Shown: piece by piece, positions 52,886 to 62,403 of the stretch
How the letters are laid out: every line of letters starts with the position of its first letter
Numbering within the stretch: position 1 is the stretch's first letter
Source of the DNA: JAICSD01 sp963836665
Lineage (GTDB): Bacteria > Acidobacteriota > Vicinamibacteria > Vicinamibacterales > 2-12-FULL-66-21
Length of the DNA stretch: 64,000 nucleotides
Assembly (NCBI GenBank): GCA_963836665.1
Contig: CAWIKL010000001.1
Span: 1 to 64,000 of the forward strand
Reading direction: 5' to 3'
Program-made: the position numbers and the translations under genes
Notes under the pieces: model-generated
Database searches by the model: none
The model's input: the letters and a program-made list of their open reading frames with translations, nothing else
What the model was told of the DNA's origin: nothing

Positions 52886-54139
52886 ATGAGTCGAACCATC
52901 GCCGTCGTGCTGCTGCTGGCCGTGATGCAGGCGGTCCATTCTGCGCCCCGGCCGCCCGCGCCGCCGGCCGGCGGCCTCAAGCCCGAGGACGGGAGCGCCG
53001 CGCCTGACGGGTACGCGCCGTCACCGCAGTGGCTGGGCCAGACCCGCGCGCCGGTGCCCGCGACGCCGTCCCGCTACACGGTCTCGACGGTCGCGGAGGG
53101 TTTCAACCGGGCGTTCTGTTTCAGCTTCCTGCCAGATGGCCGCCTACTCGTCGGCGAGCGGCCGGGCCGCATCAAGATCGTCGCGACCAATGGCACCGTC
53201 TCGGCGCCGCTTGAGGGCTTGCCCGGTAATCTCTACGCCGCGCAAGGGCTCTTCGAGGTACGCGCCGATCGCGATTTCAGCGCCAACCGCACCATCTACC
53301 TCACCTACACCGTCGTCCCCGACGGCGTCGATCCGGCCGAGGCGCGGTATCCCGGTGTGTTGCTCGTCGGGAAGGCGCGGCTGTCCGCTGACGATCGCCG
53401 GCTCGAAGGCCTGCAGGTGCTGCTCAACGCGGAGGGCACCGGCGGACGACTGATCCAGGCGCCAGACGGGACGTTGCTGATCACGTCGACCATTCCATCG
53501 GGAGTCGGCATCAACTCTGCCGACTGGCCGCAGCCGCAGCAACTCGACAGCAACATGGGCAAGGTGTTGCGCATCAATCCTGACGGGTCGATCCCCAAGG
53601 ACAACCCGTTTATTGGCAGAGCGGGTGCGCACCCCGAGATCTACGCGATGGGTTTCCGCGACATCCAGGGCATTACGATTCAGCCGCGCAGCGGCCGTCT
53701 CTGGACGAGCGAGCACGGTCCACGCGGCGGCGACGAGGTCAACCTCGTCAAGAAGGGGTCGAACTACGGGTTTCCCGTTATCGGCTACGGACACGACTAC
53801 TCTGGTAAACCGATCAACGGCGACCGCACGGCGCAGGACGGGATGGAACAGCCCGTCTACTTCTGGACGCCGGACATCGCGCCGGCCGGAATAGGGTTCT
53901 ACACCGGGCGCGAGTTTCCGGCATGGAAGGACAACCTGTTCGTGTCGGCGCTCGCCGGCAAGTCGCTCGTTCGCCTCGTGCTCGAAGGCGATCGCGTCAT
54001 CGCGGAAGAACGGCTGCTGGTCGATCTGAATCAGCGGATTCGCGGCGTCACGGAGGGGCCCGACGGGGCGCTGTATGTGCTCACCGACGGCAACGCCGGC
54101 AAGATACTGCGGCTGACCGCTGGCCGCGCCGGCTCGTAG
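52886..54139 (+). CDS. Secreted PQQ-dependent sugar (glucose/sorbosone) dehydrogenase
   Basis: The 417-residue protein has a signal peptide (IAVVLLLAVMQAVHSA), followed by a Pro-rich linker. The six-bladed propeller has the family landmarks FNRAFCFSFLPDGRLLVGERPGRI, YAAQGLFEVRADRDF, NMGKVLRINPDGSIPKDNPF, YAMGFRDIQGITIQPRSGRLWTSEHGPRGGDEVN (the conserved catalytic/PQQ region) and PDIAPAGIGFYTG. This is closer to the soluble glucose dehydrogenase/YliI type than the protein at 9012. It would oxidise aldose sugars in the periplasm. Confidence 0.92.
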   Translation: MSRTIAVVLLLAVMQAVHSAPRPPAPPAGGLKPEDGSAAPDGYAPSPQWLGQTRAPVPATPSRYTVSTVAEGFNRAFCFSFLPDGRLLVGERPGRIKIVATNGTVSAPLEGLPGNLYAAQGLFEVRADRDFSANRTIYLTYTVVPDGVDPAEARYPGVLLVGKARLSADDRRLEGLQVLLNAEGTGGRLIQAPDGTLLITSTIPSGVGINSADWPQPQQLDSNMGKVLRINPDGSIPKDNPFIGRAGAHPEIYAMGFRDIQGITIQPRSGRLWTSEHGPRGGDEVNLVKKGSNYGFPVIGYGHDYSGKPINGDRTAQDGMEQPVYFWTPDIAPAGIGFYTGREFPAWKDNLFVSALAGKSLVRLVLEGDRVIAEERLLVDLNQRIRGVTEGPDGALYVLTDGNAGKILRLTAGRAGS

Positions 54140-54144
54140 CGCGT

Positions 54145-56616
54145 CTAGCGCAGCGTGCGAACCGGGTCGAGGCGCGCGGCGCGGCGCGCCGGCACATAGG
54201 ACGCCGCCAGCGCCGTCGCCAGCACCAGCGCCACGACCGCCGCATAAGTGGCGGCATCGGCGGAATCGACCCCGAAGAGCAGCGCCTGCATCACCCGTGT
54301 GACGACAATCGCGCCGGCGAGGCCGGCGCTGATGCCGACCGCCGCGAGCAGCGCGCCGTGCCGCAGGACGAGCAGTGCGATATGGCGCGGGGTGGCGCCG
54401 AGCGCCATGCGGATCCCGACCTCGCGGGACCCCTGCTCGACGAGAAACGCAACCACGCCGTAGATGCCGATCGTCGCCAGCGCCGCGGCGATCGCCGCGA
54501 AGATTGCCAGCAGCATCATCCAGAAGCGCCGCCGCGCCAGCGAATCGTTCAAGCGCTGTTCCATCGTCTTGATGTTGTAGACGGGGATGTTCCCGTTCAT
54601 CTCGTGCACTTCGCGGCGCACGGCCGGCGCGAGCGCGGTCGCGTCGCCAGAGGCGCGCAGGACGGCGACGATGCCGCGCGGCGTGAGCTGTGGCTGCGGG
54701 AGGTAGAGCGATAGCCGCGATTCGGCGTCGAGCGCGTCCTGCTTGATCGTACCGACTACGCCGACGATAGTGATCCACGGCGCCTTCTCAGCGGCGTTGA
54801 TGCCGCCGCTGCGGATCCGCTTGCCGACCGCGCCGTCGGGCCACAATGTCTTGGCCGTGTGCTCGTCGACGATGGCGACGCGTGGGCTGGTGGGCAGGTC
54901 CTGGTCGTTGAACGGGCGCCCGGCGACGAGCGGGATCTGCATCACCGTGAAATAGTCGCCGGCGATGGCGCGCTGATCGACGTTGATGAAGCGCTCGCCC
55001 GGCGCGCTGGCGCGTCCTTCGACGGTGATCGGGCCCCACGCCAGCATGTTGCTCAGGGGGACGGATGTGACCCCGCCAACCGCGGCAACGCCGGGGATGC
55101 GCGCCAGGCGCGTCCACAACTCGCGGTAACCTTCGAGCACGCGATCGGTGTTGGCATACTTCGGTGGCGGCAGCGTCACCTCCACGGTGAGAACGCCGGT
55201 CGGGTTGAATCCCGGTGCTACCCGTAGCACGTTCACGAAGCTCCGGATGAGCAGGCCGGCGGCGACGAGGAGCACGACCGACAAGGTCAACTCGGCGACG
55301 ACGAGTACCTTGCGTGTGCGCTGCCGCCTGCCCCACGGCGCCAGGCCGGCGGCCGCGCCGTGGCCGTCCTTGAGTTGCGTCTGGATGTCGATGCGCGCGG
55401 CGCGAATCGCTGGCGCGAACCCGAAGATGAGCGCTGATAACAGCGAGACCGCCGCGCTGTACGTGAGGACGACCGCGTCGAGACGGATGTCGCGCAGGCG
55501 CGGCACGCTCTTGGTGCCAAGCAGGTGGATCAGTTGCAGGCCTTCCGCTGCGAGCAGCAGGCCGAGCGCGCCGCCGGCGATGGCCAGCAGTATGCTCTCG
55601 GTCAGCAGTTGCCGAACGATGCGCCGACGGCTGGCGCCGAGCGCCGAACGGACCGCGATCTCGCGCTGGCGTGCAATCCCGCGCGACAACAGCAGGTTGG
55701 CGACGTTGGCGCAGGCGATCAGCAACACGCAGGCGACCGCCGCCGTCAGCAGCGTCACCGACGTGCGCGTGGTCCCGACGACCTGCTCGGCCAGCGGCAC
55801 GACGCCGAAGGTGAGTCCGCCGTTAGGCGGGTAGAACTCCGGGAAGTCGTGTCGTAGACGCGCCGTCAGGCCGTCCATGTCCTGCTGCAGGTCGGCGACG
55901 GTCCGTCCCGGCTTCAACCGGCCGACGACGTTGAAGTCCTCACGGTTGCGGGCCTTCGCCGCGGACGGCGCGAGCGGCAATGGGATCACCAGGTCGGCGT
56001 CGGCCGCGATGCCGAGCGTCGGCAGCACTTCATGCGCCAGCGAGAAGGATTCGGGCAGCACGCCGATGACCTGGAATGGACGGCCGTTCACCTCGATGTG
56101 CCGCCCGAGTACATTGGGATCGCGGCCGTATCTGCGGACCCACGTCGCATACCCGAGGACGGCGCTGGCCGCCGGCGTCTGTGTGTCCTCTTCCGGCGTG
56201 AAGAGCCGTCCCAGGAATGGCTTGGCGCCGAACATCGGCAGCAGGTTCGACGAGACGCGCAGCGTCGCGATCCGCTCGGGCTCGCCGTCACCGGCGATCG
56301 TCTCGTTGGCGCCGTAGGCGATCGCGGCCTGCTCGAGGCTGGCCCCGGCGCCGCGGATGTCCAGGTATTGCGCGGTCGAGAACCAGTCCTGGGCGATGCC
56401 CAGCCCCGGCGAGCGGTTCCAGAGAATCACCAACCGGTCGGCCTGCGGATAGGGCAGCGGCTTGATCAGCAGTGCGCTGGCCACGCTGAAGATCGCCGTG
56501 TTCGCGCCGATCCCGACCGCCAGGGACAACACGGCCGCCAGCGCGAAACCAGGGTGCCTCGCGAAGCCGCGGATGGCGTCGCGAAGGTCCATAGGAAACA
56601 TCCGGATACGAATCAT
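54145..56616 (-). CDS. ADOP-type ABC transporter permease (MacB/FtsX-like)
   Basis: This 823-residue permease (start at ATG 56614-56616; alternatives at 56601 and 56592) is the long Acidobacteria-duplicated type. It contains two halves. The N-terminal helix is FALAAVLSLAVGIGANTAIFSVASALL, then a MacB periplasmic core domain, three helices of the first FtsX domain (about residues 280-400), a second periplasmic domain (about 450-680) and a second FtsX domain (about 690-823, with REVGIRMALGATPRHIALLVLR). It needs a separate ATPase, which is not next to it. Its role is likely export of peptides or envelope stress response. Confidence 0.92.
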   Translation of the reverse strand: MIRIRMFPMDLRDAIRGFARHPGFALAAVLSLAVGIGANTAIFSVASALLIKPLPYPQADRLVILWNRSPGLGIAQDWFSTAQYLDIRGAGASLEQAAIAYGANETIAGDGEPERIATLRVSSNLLPMFGAKPFLGRLFTPEEDTQTPAASAVLGYATWVRRYGRDPNVLGRHIEVNGRPFQVIGVLPESFSLAHEVLPTLGIAADADLVIPLPLAPSAAKARNREDFNVVGRLKPGRTVADLQQDMDGLTARLRHDFPEFYPPNGGLTFGVVPLAEQVVGTTRTSVTLLTAAVACVLLIACANVANLLLSRGIARQREIAVRSALGASRRRIVRQLLTESILLAIAGGALGLLLAAEGLQLIHLLGTKSVPRLRDIRLDAVVLTYSAAVSLLSALIFGFAPAIRAARIDIQTQLKDGHGAAAGLAPWGRRQRTRKVLVVAELTLSVVLLVAAGLLIRSFVNVLRVAPGFNPTGVLTVEVTLPPPKYANTDRVLEGYRELWTRLARIPGVAAVGGVTSVPLSNMLAWGPITVEGRASAPGERFINVDQRAIAGDYFTVMQIPLVAGRPFNDQDLPTSPRVAIVDEHTAKTLWPDGAVGKRIRSGGINAAEKAPWITIVGVVGTIKQDALDAESRLSLYLPQPQLTPRGIVAVLRASGDATALAPAVRREVHEMNGNIPVYNIKTMEQRLNDSLARRRFWMMLLAIFAAIAAALATIGIYGVVAFLVEQGSREVGIRMALGATPRHIALLVLRHGALLAAVGISAGLAGAIVVTRVMQALLFGVDSADAATYAAVVALVLATALAASYVPARRAARLDPVRTLR

Positions 56617-56636
56617 ATCGTCAGGGCGCGCCTGTC

Positions 56637-57782
56637 GTGTATAGTTCCGCGCAACCAATCATATTGACAGTGAATCGACGTCCCAACGGCGAACGCCTCG
56701 TTCTGTCCCCGCAGGAACCGCTGGTTGCCGGTGGCGCGGCGGAGGCGTTCGAGCAGGAGCTCCAGGTGCTGTTGCGTCGGGGCCAGCGGCACCTCATTAT
56801 CGACATGAGCGGCGTGGCGACGATCGACAGCGCCGGCATCCGCGCGCTCGTGCGCGCCCATACCAGCGCCCAGCGGCTCCGCGGCGGTCTGCGCATCGCC
56901 GCCGTTCGCCCCGCCGTCCTGGCGACGCTGGAGCTGTCGCGGCTCGCGGCGATCTTCGAGCGGTACGATTCGGTCGAGGCGGCGCGCCTGGCGACGTTTC
57001 CGTGGCGGACGCTGGCGGTTCTGGTCGCCGGTGCGGCGCTGTGCAGCACGCTGGTCTGGGCCGGGCTCAAGTGGCCGATGCAGCTCGTCGGGCTCGATCC
57101 GATCACGCAGGAGGCCCTCGAGAGCGGGCGCAAGGTGGCCATCCCGATCCACCCGGTGCAGCCCTTTATCGAACTCTCCAAGCTCGTCGCCGCGCTGCTG
57201 ATCGGCGCGCTGGTCACGGCCGTCCACGTCCCGGTCAGCCGCGACCGGCCGCGTTCGCTGGAGCAGGCACAAACGCTCCTGTGCGTCTCGGGCGCGATGA
57301 TGATGATCATCATCGGCGACTCGCTCGCGCGCGCCTTCGGCATCGCCGGCGCCGCCGGCATCGTCCGTTTCCGCACGCCGGTCGACGACCCCAAGGACGT
57401 GACCATCCTCTTCCTGCTGATGGGGCTCGGCATGGCGACCGGGCTCGGCGCGTTCGCGGTCGCCGGGCTCGGGACGGCGTTTCTCTGCGTGTCATTGCTA
57501 ATTCTCGACCGGGTGGCGACGCAGAAGACCCGGACGCTCGCGCTGGCGGTCTCGGCGGCGGGCCGCCTCTTCCCGACGGCGCAGGTCGAGGCCATCCTCG
57601 TGCGCAACGCCGTCGTCTTCGAGCCGCGCGAGATCTCGCAGGGGAAGAACGACGTCACCGTCAAGTTCCACACCTGGCTCGACCCGCGGACGTCACTCGA
57701 CGAGCTGAGCGCGCAGTTCATGGCGGAGGGGACCGGCGTCTCGTCGGTCTCGTGGGACCAGGTGAAGCGGGAAAAGGGGTAA
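56637..57782 (+). CDS. STAS domain fused to DUF4956-like membrane domain
   Basis: This 381-residue protein uses a GTG start at 56637; a GTG at 56670 is possible. The N-terminal STAS domain (about residues 10-115) contains RHLIIDMSGVATIDSAGIRALVRAH, with the Ser/Asp of anti-sigma antagonists. The C-terminal membrane domain (about 120-360) has the DUF4956/MgtC-like signature AFGIAGAAGIVRFRTPVDDPKDVTILFLLMGLGMATGLGAFA. Normally STAS is fused to SulP transporters, so this combination is unusual. It may couple a partner-switch signal to a transport or envelope process. It is divergent from the ADOP permease. Confidence 0.85.
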   Translation: MYSSAQPIILTVNRRPNGERLVLSPQEPLVAGGAAEAFEQELQVLLRRGQRHLIIDMSGVATIDSAGIRALVRAHTSAQRLRGGLRIAAVRPAVLATLELSRLAAIFERYDSVEAARLATFPWRTLAVLVAGAALCSTLVWAGLKWPMQLVGLDPITQEALESGRKVAIPIHPVQPFIELSKLVAALLIGALVTAVHVPVSRDRPRSLEQAQTLLCVSGAMMMIIIGDSLARAFGIAGAAGIVRFRTPVDDPKDVTILFLLMGLGMATGLGAFAVAGLGTAFLCVSLLILDRVATQKTRTLALAVSAAGRLFPTAQVEAILVRNAVVFEPREISQGKNDVTVKFHTWLDPRTSLDELSAQFMAEGTGVSSVSWDQVKREKG

Positions 57783-57790
57783 CACCGCAC

Positions 57791-58153
57791 CTACTTGGCG
57801 GGCGCGGTTTCGTCATGGACGATGAAGAGCACTTCGCCCGGGCGCATCAGCCCCAGGTCTTCGCGCGCGACGGCCTCGATGCGCGAGGGATCGTCGCGCA
57901 GCCGGCGGACCTCATCGCGTAGGCGCGCGTTCTCGGCGCGCTTCCGGGCCAGGGCGGTCGCCACCACGCCGTACTGCCGCCGCGCCCGCAGCGTGTCCAG
58001 GAATCCTTTTTCCCCGACCAGCGCGTCGACGACGAGGATGACCGTCACGAACGCCAGCCCGTACTGCAGCAGGCGCGAGCGCCATGGAGACGGCGACGCC
58101 GCGACCGGGGTCCGGGAACGCCGCCGTAGCGGTTCTGGGGATTCGGCAGGCAT
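57791..58153 (-). CDS. FtsB/DivIC-like septum-formation protein
   Basis: The 120-residue form starts at ATG 58151-58153 (MPAESPEPLRRRSR); the longer frame is a shadow. A single transmembrane helix (LLQYGLAFVTVILVVDALVG, about residues 29-48) precedes a coiled coil (TLRARRQYGVVATALARKRAENARLRDEVRRLRDD). VAREDLGLMRPGEVLFIV is the FtsB/DivIC signature. It would help the FtsQBL complex in cell division. It is convergent with the STAS gene and divergent from cutA. Confidence 0.9.
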   Translation of the reverse strand: MPAESPEPLRRRSRTPVAASPSPWRSRLLQYGLAFVTVILVVDALVGEKGFLDTLRARRQYGVVATALARKRAENARLRDEVRRLRDDPSRIEAVAREDLGLMRPGEVLFIVHDETAPAK

Positions 58154-58213
58154 GGCGGGGAACGGATCCTTTGTACAATGCTTTCGGCCGAACGCACCTC
58201 GAGCATTAACTGC

Positions 58214-58531
58214 ATGTCCGATTTCGTCATCGTTCTCACCACGCTTCCCGTGGACGTCGACGCCACGCCGATCGCCGACGCCCTGATCGGCGAGCGCCTG
58301 GCCGCCTGCGTCAACGTGTTGCCGCCCATGCAGTCGACCTACCGGTGGCAGGGGACGGTCGAGCACGACAACGAGCGGCAGGTCGTCATCAAGACGTCGC
58401 GGCTGCGCGTCGATGCCCTGTGGCAGCGCCTGCGTGATCTACACCCGTACGAGGTGCCGGAATTCGTCGTGATTCCGATTGCCGACGGCAACCAGGCCTA
58501 CCTGAACTGGATCGGAGAGACCACCACTTGA
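58214..58531 (+). CDS. cutA: Divalent-cation tolerance protein CutA
   Basis: The start at ATG 58214 (MSDFVIVLTTLPVDVDATPI) gives 105 residues, the usual length. Family landmarks are GERLAACVNVLPPMQSTYRWQG, VVIKTSRLRVDALWQRLRDLHPYEVPEFVVIPI and YLNWI. CutA forms a ferredoxin-like trimer and is linked to copper tolerance or stress; the exact activity is uncertain. Its stop overlaps the DedA start, so both are co-transcribed. Confidence 0.95.
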   Translation: MSDFVIVLTTLPVDVDATPIADALIGERLAACVNVLPPMQSTYRWQGTVEHDNERQVVIKTSRLRVDALWQRLRDLHPYEVPEFVVIPIADGNQAYLNWIGETTT

Positions 58532-59169
58532 TCGATTTCGTCCTGCATTTCGACAAACACCTGCTCGAGTTCGTCCACGCCTACGGCGCCTGGGTTTACG
58601 GCCTGTTGTTCGCCATCGTCTTCGCGGAAACCGGATTCGTCGTCACGCCGTTTCTGCCCGGGGATTCACTGTTGTTCGCAGCGGGAGCGCTGGCCGCGGC
58701 CGGCGGCGGCTTGAATGGGTGGGTCCTGTTCGGCCTGCTCGCGTTCGCGGCCTTCGCCGGCAACGCCGTGAATTACGCGGTCGGCCGGCAGATCGGGCCC
58801 CGCGTGTTCGTCGCCACCGACAGCCGCTCGCTGGTCGGACGCCTGATGAACCGCGACTACCTCGATCGCGCGCACGCCTTCTTCGAGACCTACGGCGGCA
58901 AGGCGGTGATCCTCGGCCGCTTCGTGCCGATCGTGCGCACCTTCGTGCCTTTCGTGGCAGGGGCGGCGCAGATGACGCCGGCGTCGTTCGTGATCTTCAA
59001 CGCCATCGGAGCCGTCGCCTGGGTGGGAACGTGCGTGCTCGCCGGCGTGCTCTTCGGCAACATCCCGATCATCAAGAACAACTTCTCGCTGGTGACGATC
59101 GGCATCGTCCTGGTGTCGCTGCTGCCGGTACTGATCGAGTACCTGCGGCACCGCGGCCCGAAGGCCTAA
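58528..59169 (+). CDS. DedA-family membrane protein
   Basis: This 213-residue protein starts at TTG 58528, overlapping the cutA stop. It has four to five transmembrane helices and the DedA signatures ETGFVVTPFLPGDSLLFAAGALA, FAGNAVNYAVGRQIG, the conserved Arg and Gly in GGKAVILGRFVPIVRTFVPFVAG, and FVIFNAIGAVAWVGTCVLAG. DedA proteins are needed for membrane integrity and probably flip undecaprenyl phosphate or phospholipids. It ends converging with the trans-sulfuration gene, overlapping by four bases. Confidence 0.94.
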   Translation: MIDFVLHFDKHLLEFVHAYGAWVYGLLFAIVFAETGFVVTPFLPGDSLLFAAGALAAAGGGLNGWVLFGLLAFAAFAGNAVNYAVGRQIGPRVFVATDSRSLVGRLMNRDYLDRAHAFFETYGGKAVILGRFVPIVRTFVPFVAGAAQMTPASFVIFNAIGAVAWVGTCVLAGVLFGNIPIIKNNFSLVTIGIVLVSLLPVLIEYLRHRGPKA

Positions 59170-60317
59170 GCGAGCGCCTGGGCCAGGTCGGCGATCAGGT
59201 CCTGCGGGTCCTCGATGCCGGCGGAGATGCGGACCATGCTGTCGGTCAGGCCGATCTGCCGGCGCCGCTCTGGCGGCACCGAGGCGTGCGTCATCGACGC
59301 GGGATGCGAAATCAGCGTCTCCACGCCGCCCAGGCTCTCGGCGAGCGCCATCAGGCGGACGCCGTTGCACACGGCGCGCGCCGCCTCGAACGTCCCGACG
59401 TCGAAGCTGAGCATGCCGCCAAAGCCGCGCATCTGCCGTTTGGCCAGCGCGTGCTGGGGATGGTCGGGCAGTCCGGGGTAGAGCACCTTCTCGACCTTGG
59501 GGTGCGACGCGAGGTACTCGGCCAGCGCCATGCCATTCGTGTTGTGCTGCGCCATTCGCACCGTCAGGGTCTTGGTGCCCCGCAGGACGAGCCAGGAATC
59601 GAACGGGCTGAGAATCGCGCCGGCGGCGTTCTGCACAAATCCCAGCCAGGCCACGTCTTGGTCGCGGGTGGCGATGACGACGCCGCCGACGCTGTCGCTG
59701 TGGCCGTTGAGGTACTTGGTCGTGCTGTGCACCACGAGATCGGCGCCGAGCGCGATCGGGCGCTGCACGGCGGGACTGGCGAACGTGTTGTCGACGACCA
59801 GGCGCGCGCCGTGCCGGCGCGCGATCGCTGCCGCCTCCTCGAGGTCGGTCAGCCGCATCACCGGATTGGTCGGCGTCTCGACGAACAGCATCTTCGTGTT
59901 CGGCTGCATCGCCCGCTCGACCAGCGCCGGCTGCGACGTGTCGACGTAGCTGAACTCCAGCCGGTACTTGCGTAGCACCTTGTCGAACAGGCGGAAGGTG
60001 CCGCCATAGGTGTTGTCGGTGACCACGACGTGGTCGCCGGCCTCGAGCAGCGTCGTCACCGCATCGATCGCGGCCATGCCCGAGGCGAAGGCGAACGCCG
60101 CAGCTCCGCCTTCGATGGCGGCGATGTTGTGCTCGAGCGCGGTGCGCGTCGGGTTTTGCGTGCGCGCGTACTCGTAGCCCTTGTGCTGGCCGAGCGCCTC
60201 CTGGACGTAGGTCGAGGTTTGGAAGATCGGCGTGATGATCGCGCCGGTGCCCGGGTCGGGCGTCTGTCCCGCGTGAATGCAGATCGTCGGGAAGCGCGCG
60301 TCCGGCGGGAGTTTCAT
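59166..60317 (-). CDS. Trans-sulfuration PLP enzyme (cystathionine gamma-synthase/lyase family)
   Basis: This 383-residue enzyme has the Cys/Met-metabolism PLP fold: PIFQTSTYVQEALGQHKGYEYARTQNPTRTALE near the N-terminus, ASGMAAIDAV, TDNTYGGTFRLFDKVL, FVETPTNPVMRLTDLEE, VVDNTFASP and the Schiff-base Lys in TTKYLNGHSDSVGG (about residue 198). SLGGVETLISHPASMTH closes the active site. Both synthase and lyase activities fit, so the direction is not determined. It is divergent from the SpoIIE phosphatase with 16 bases between the start codons. Confidence 0.93.
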   Translation of the reverse strand: MKLPPDARFPTICIHAGQTPDPGTGAIITPIFQTSTYVQEALGQHKGYEYARTQNPTRTALEHNIAAIEGGAAAFAFASGMAAIDAVTTLLEAGDHVVVTDNTYGGTFRLFDKVLRKYRLEFSYVDTSQPALVERAMQPNTKMLFVETPTNPVMRLTDLEEAAAIARRHGARLVVDNTFASPAVQRPIALGADLVVHSTTKYLNGHSDSVGGVVIATRDQDVAWLGFVQNAAGAILSPFDSWLVLRGTKTLTVRMAQHNTNGMALAEYLASHPKVEKVLYPGLPDHPQHALAKRQMRGFGGMLSFDVGTFEAARAVCNGVRLMALAESLGGVETLISHPASMTHASVPPERRRQIGLTDSMVRISAGIEDPQDLIADLAQALA

Positions 60318-60333
60318 GCTCTAATATTCGCAC

Positions 60334-62403
60334 ATGGCGCGACGTCCCATGTCACGGACTGCCGCCGCGCCGCAGCCGACGCCGCGCGAGCTGCTGCTGC
60401 ACGCCTGGCCCGGCCGCCTGTTCATCGCCGCGGCGGCGGCGAAGTTCGTCTTCGCCATTTGGCGCACCGCCGGCGATCCGCCGGCCGCCGCGCGCCTGGT
60501 CAGCAGCGCGGCGACGATCGCACTCGCCGTCGCGCTGGTCGTCTTCGGCTGGCGGCTGTTCGTCCAGGTGAAGCGCCGCCTGCTCTGGCGTGTTCGCCGC
60601 AAGCTGATCCTCTCCTACATTTTCATCGGCGTCGTTCCCTCGCTCCTGATCCTCATCTTCTTCCTCTTCGCGGGCAGCCTGGTGTTCATGAACGTCAGCG
60701 CCTATCTCTTTCGCGACGGCTACGACAAGGTGATCGAGGACGCGCGCGTCGCCGCCCAGGCGGCAGCCACGGAGATCGCGCGTAACCCCGGGCGGGCCCA
60801 GGAGACGATCGACCGGGTCCACCGCATCCGCTCGACCAGCTATCCCGCCGTCGCGATCGCGTATCTCGCGCCCGGCGGGACGCGCCTGACCGCCGGCGAG
60901 TGGACGCTGGTGCCGGCGCCATCGGCCGCGCCGGTGTGGCTGGGCGCGCGCGAGCTGTTCCAGGGCTCGATCGGCGCGCCGATCAAGAACGCACCCGGCG
61001 AAGAGGACCTCGTCGTCCGCACGCTGGTCAAGGTCGGGGCCGCCGGCGCCGGCGGTGCCGTGGTGGTCGATATTCCGCTCGACGATCAGGTGCTCCATCA
61101 GCTCTACGCCAACACCGGCGTCCGCCTTGAGAACGTCTTCGATCGCCGCGTCGACCTGAACAGCGCCGCGGCGCGCCTGCGCAGCACGCGGCAGGGCAAC
61201 GGATCGATCCTCTTCGAGAAGAGCTTGGCGCAGATCGACGTGGTCGACTGGGCGACCGGCGCGCCGCACAGCGACACCCTGGCGCTCGCCTACCGGCTGC
61301 GCGAGCTCTACAACCACCTGGCCAGCGCGCAGTCGATGCTGCTGGGCACGATGCCGCTGTCGCAGGCGCTGTTCATCTTCCTGATCGTCATCGGCATCCT
61401 GTTCCTGATCATTGAGGCGGCGGCGCTGACGATGGGCCTGGCGCTCGCCCGCTCGATCACCAGCTCGGTTCACGAGTTGTTCATGGGCACCGAGCGCGTC
61501 AGCCAGGGAGACTTCACGCACCGGATCAATATCGAGTCGAAGGATCAGCTCGGCGAGCTGGCCGACTCGTTCAACCAGATGACCGGCAGCATCGAGAGCC
61601 TGCTGCAGACGGCGGCCGAGAAGAAGCGCCTGGAAGAAGAGCTGCGCATCGCACGGCAGATCCAGATGTCGCTGCTGCCGCGCGGTCCGCTTGATTTCGC
61701 CGGACTCAGCATCACCGCGCTCTGCGTCCCGGCGCGCGAGGTCGGCGGCGACTACTACGATTTTTTCCCGCTCGGGCCGCGCCGCCTCGGCGTGCTGATT
61801 GCCGACGTGTCGGGCAAAGGCACCTCCGCCGCGCTCTACATGGCCGAGCTCAAGGGGCTGGTGCTCTCCCTCAGTCAGATCTATCAGTCGCCGCGCCAGC
61901 TGCTGATCGAGGTCAACCGGATCATTTCCGACAATCTCGACACGCGCAGCTTTATCACCATGACCTATGCCGTCCTCGACCTCGACGCCGGGACAATGAC
62001 CTTTGCGCGCGCGGGGCACACGCCGCTGGTCGTGCTCAAGAGCGGCGGCACCGCCGAGAGCTTCGTGCCGAGCGGGCTCGTCGTCGGGCTGCGCATCGTC
62101 GGGGCGCAGGAAAAATTCGTCGAGTTGCTCGAAGAGTGCCGCATCGACCTGTGCCAGGGGGACGTCATCGCGCTCTACACCGACGGCATCACCGAGGCCA
62201 TGAACGCCGCCAGCGATCTGTTCGGCGACGGCCGCCTGACCCGCCTGATCTCCGAGCACGGCCATCTCGACGCCGCCGATCTGCGCGAGCGCATCCTGCG
62301 CGAGATCGAGGCGTTCGTCGGCCAGGCCGACCAGCACGATGACATGACGATGATCCTGATCAAGGTCGAACAGTCCGCCGTGGCGGCGCGCGTCGCGGTA
62401 TGA
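60334..62403 (+). CDS. Membrane sensor PP2C (SpoIIE-type) phosphatase
   Basis: The 689-residue protein has two N-terminal helices (RLFIAAAAAKFVFAIW and TIALAVALVVFGWRLFV), a third helix (LILSYIFIGVVPSLLILIFFLFAGSLVF) before an extracytoplasmic sensor domain (about residues 130-345) and a fourth helix (LFIFLIVIGILFLIIEAAAL). A HAMP domain and coiled coil follow (ARSITSSVHELFMGTERVSQGDFTHRI). The SpoIIE/PP2C domain (about 450-685) has REVGGDYYDFFPL, IADVSGKGTSAALYMAEL, FARAGHTPL and LYTDGITEAMNA, with the metal-binding Asp residues present. It would dephosphorylate anti-sigma antagonists or STAS partners. No cognate pair is adjacent, though the STAS fusion at 56637 is near. Confidence 0.93.
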   Translation: MARRPMSRTAAAPQPTPRELLLHAWPGRLFIAAAAAKFVFAIWRTAGDPPAAARLVSSAATIALAVALVVFGWRLFVQVKRRLLWRVRRKLILSYIFIGVVPSLLILIFFLFAGSLVFMNVSAYLFRDGYDKVIEDARVAAQAAATEIARNPGRAQETIDRVHRIRSTSYPAVAIAYLAPGGTRLTAGEWTLVPAPSAAPVWLGARELFQGSIGAPIKNAPGEEDLVVRTLVKVGAAGAGGAVVVDIPLDDQVLHQLYANTGVRLENVFDRRVDLNSAAARLRSTRQGNGSILFEKSLAQIDVVDWATGAPHSDTLALAYRLRELYNHLASAQSMLLGTMPLSQALFIFLIVIGILFLIIEAAALTMGLALARSITSSVHELFMGTERVSQGDFTHRINIESKDQLGELADSFNQMTGSIESLLQTAAEKKRLEEELRIARQIQMSLLPRGPLDFAGLSITALCVPAREVGGDYYDFFPLGPRRLGVLIADVSGKGTSAALYMAELKGLVLSLSQIYQSPRQLLIEVNRIISDNLDTRSFITMTYAVLDLDAGTMTFARAGHTPLVVLKSGGTAESFVPSGLVVGLRIVGAQEKFVELLEECRIDLCQGDVIALYTDGITEAMNAASDLFGDGRLTRLISEHGHLDAADLRERILREIEAFVGQADQHDDMTMILIKVEQSAVAARVAV

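Noticed and set aside
60352..62337. 661-codon minus-strand frame opposite the SpoIIE phosphatase
   Set aside because: Antisense shadow; no conserved motif, while the plus strand contains a full sensor phosphatase.
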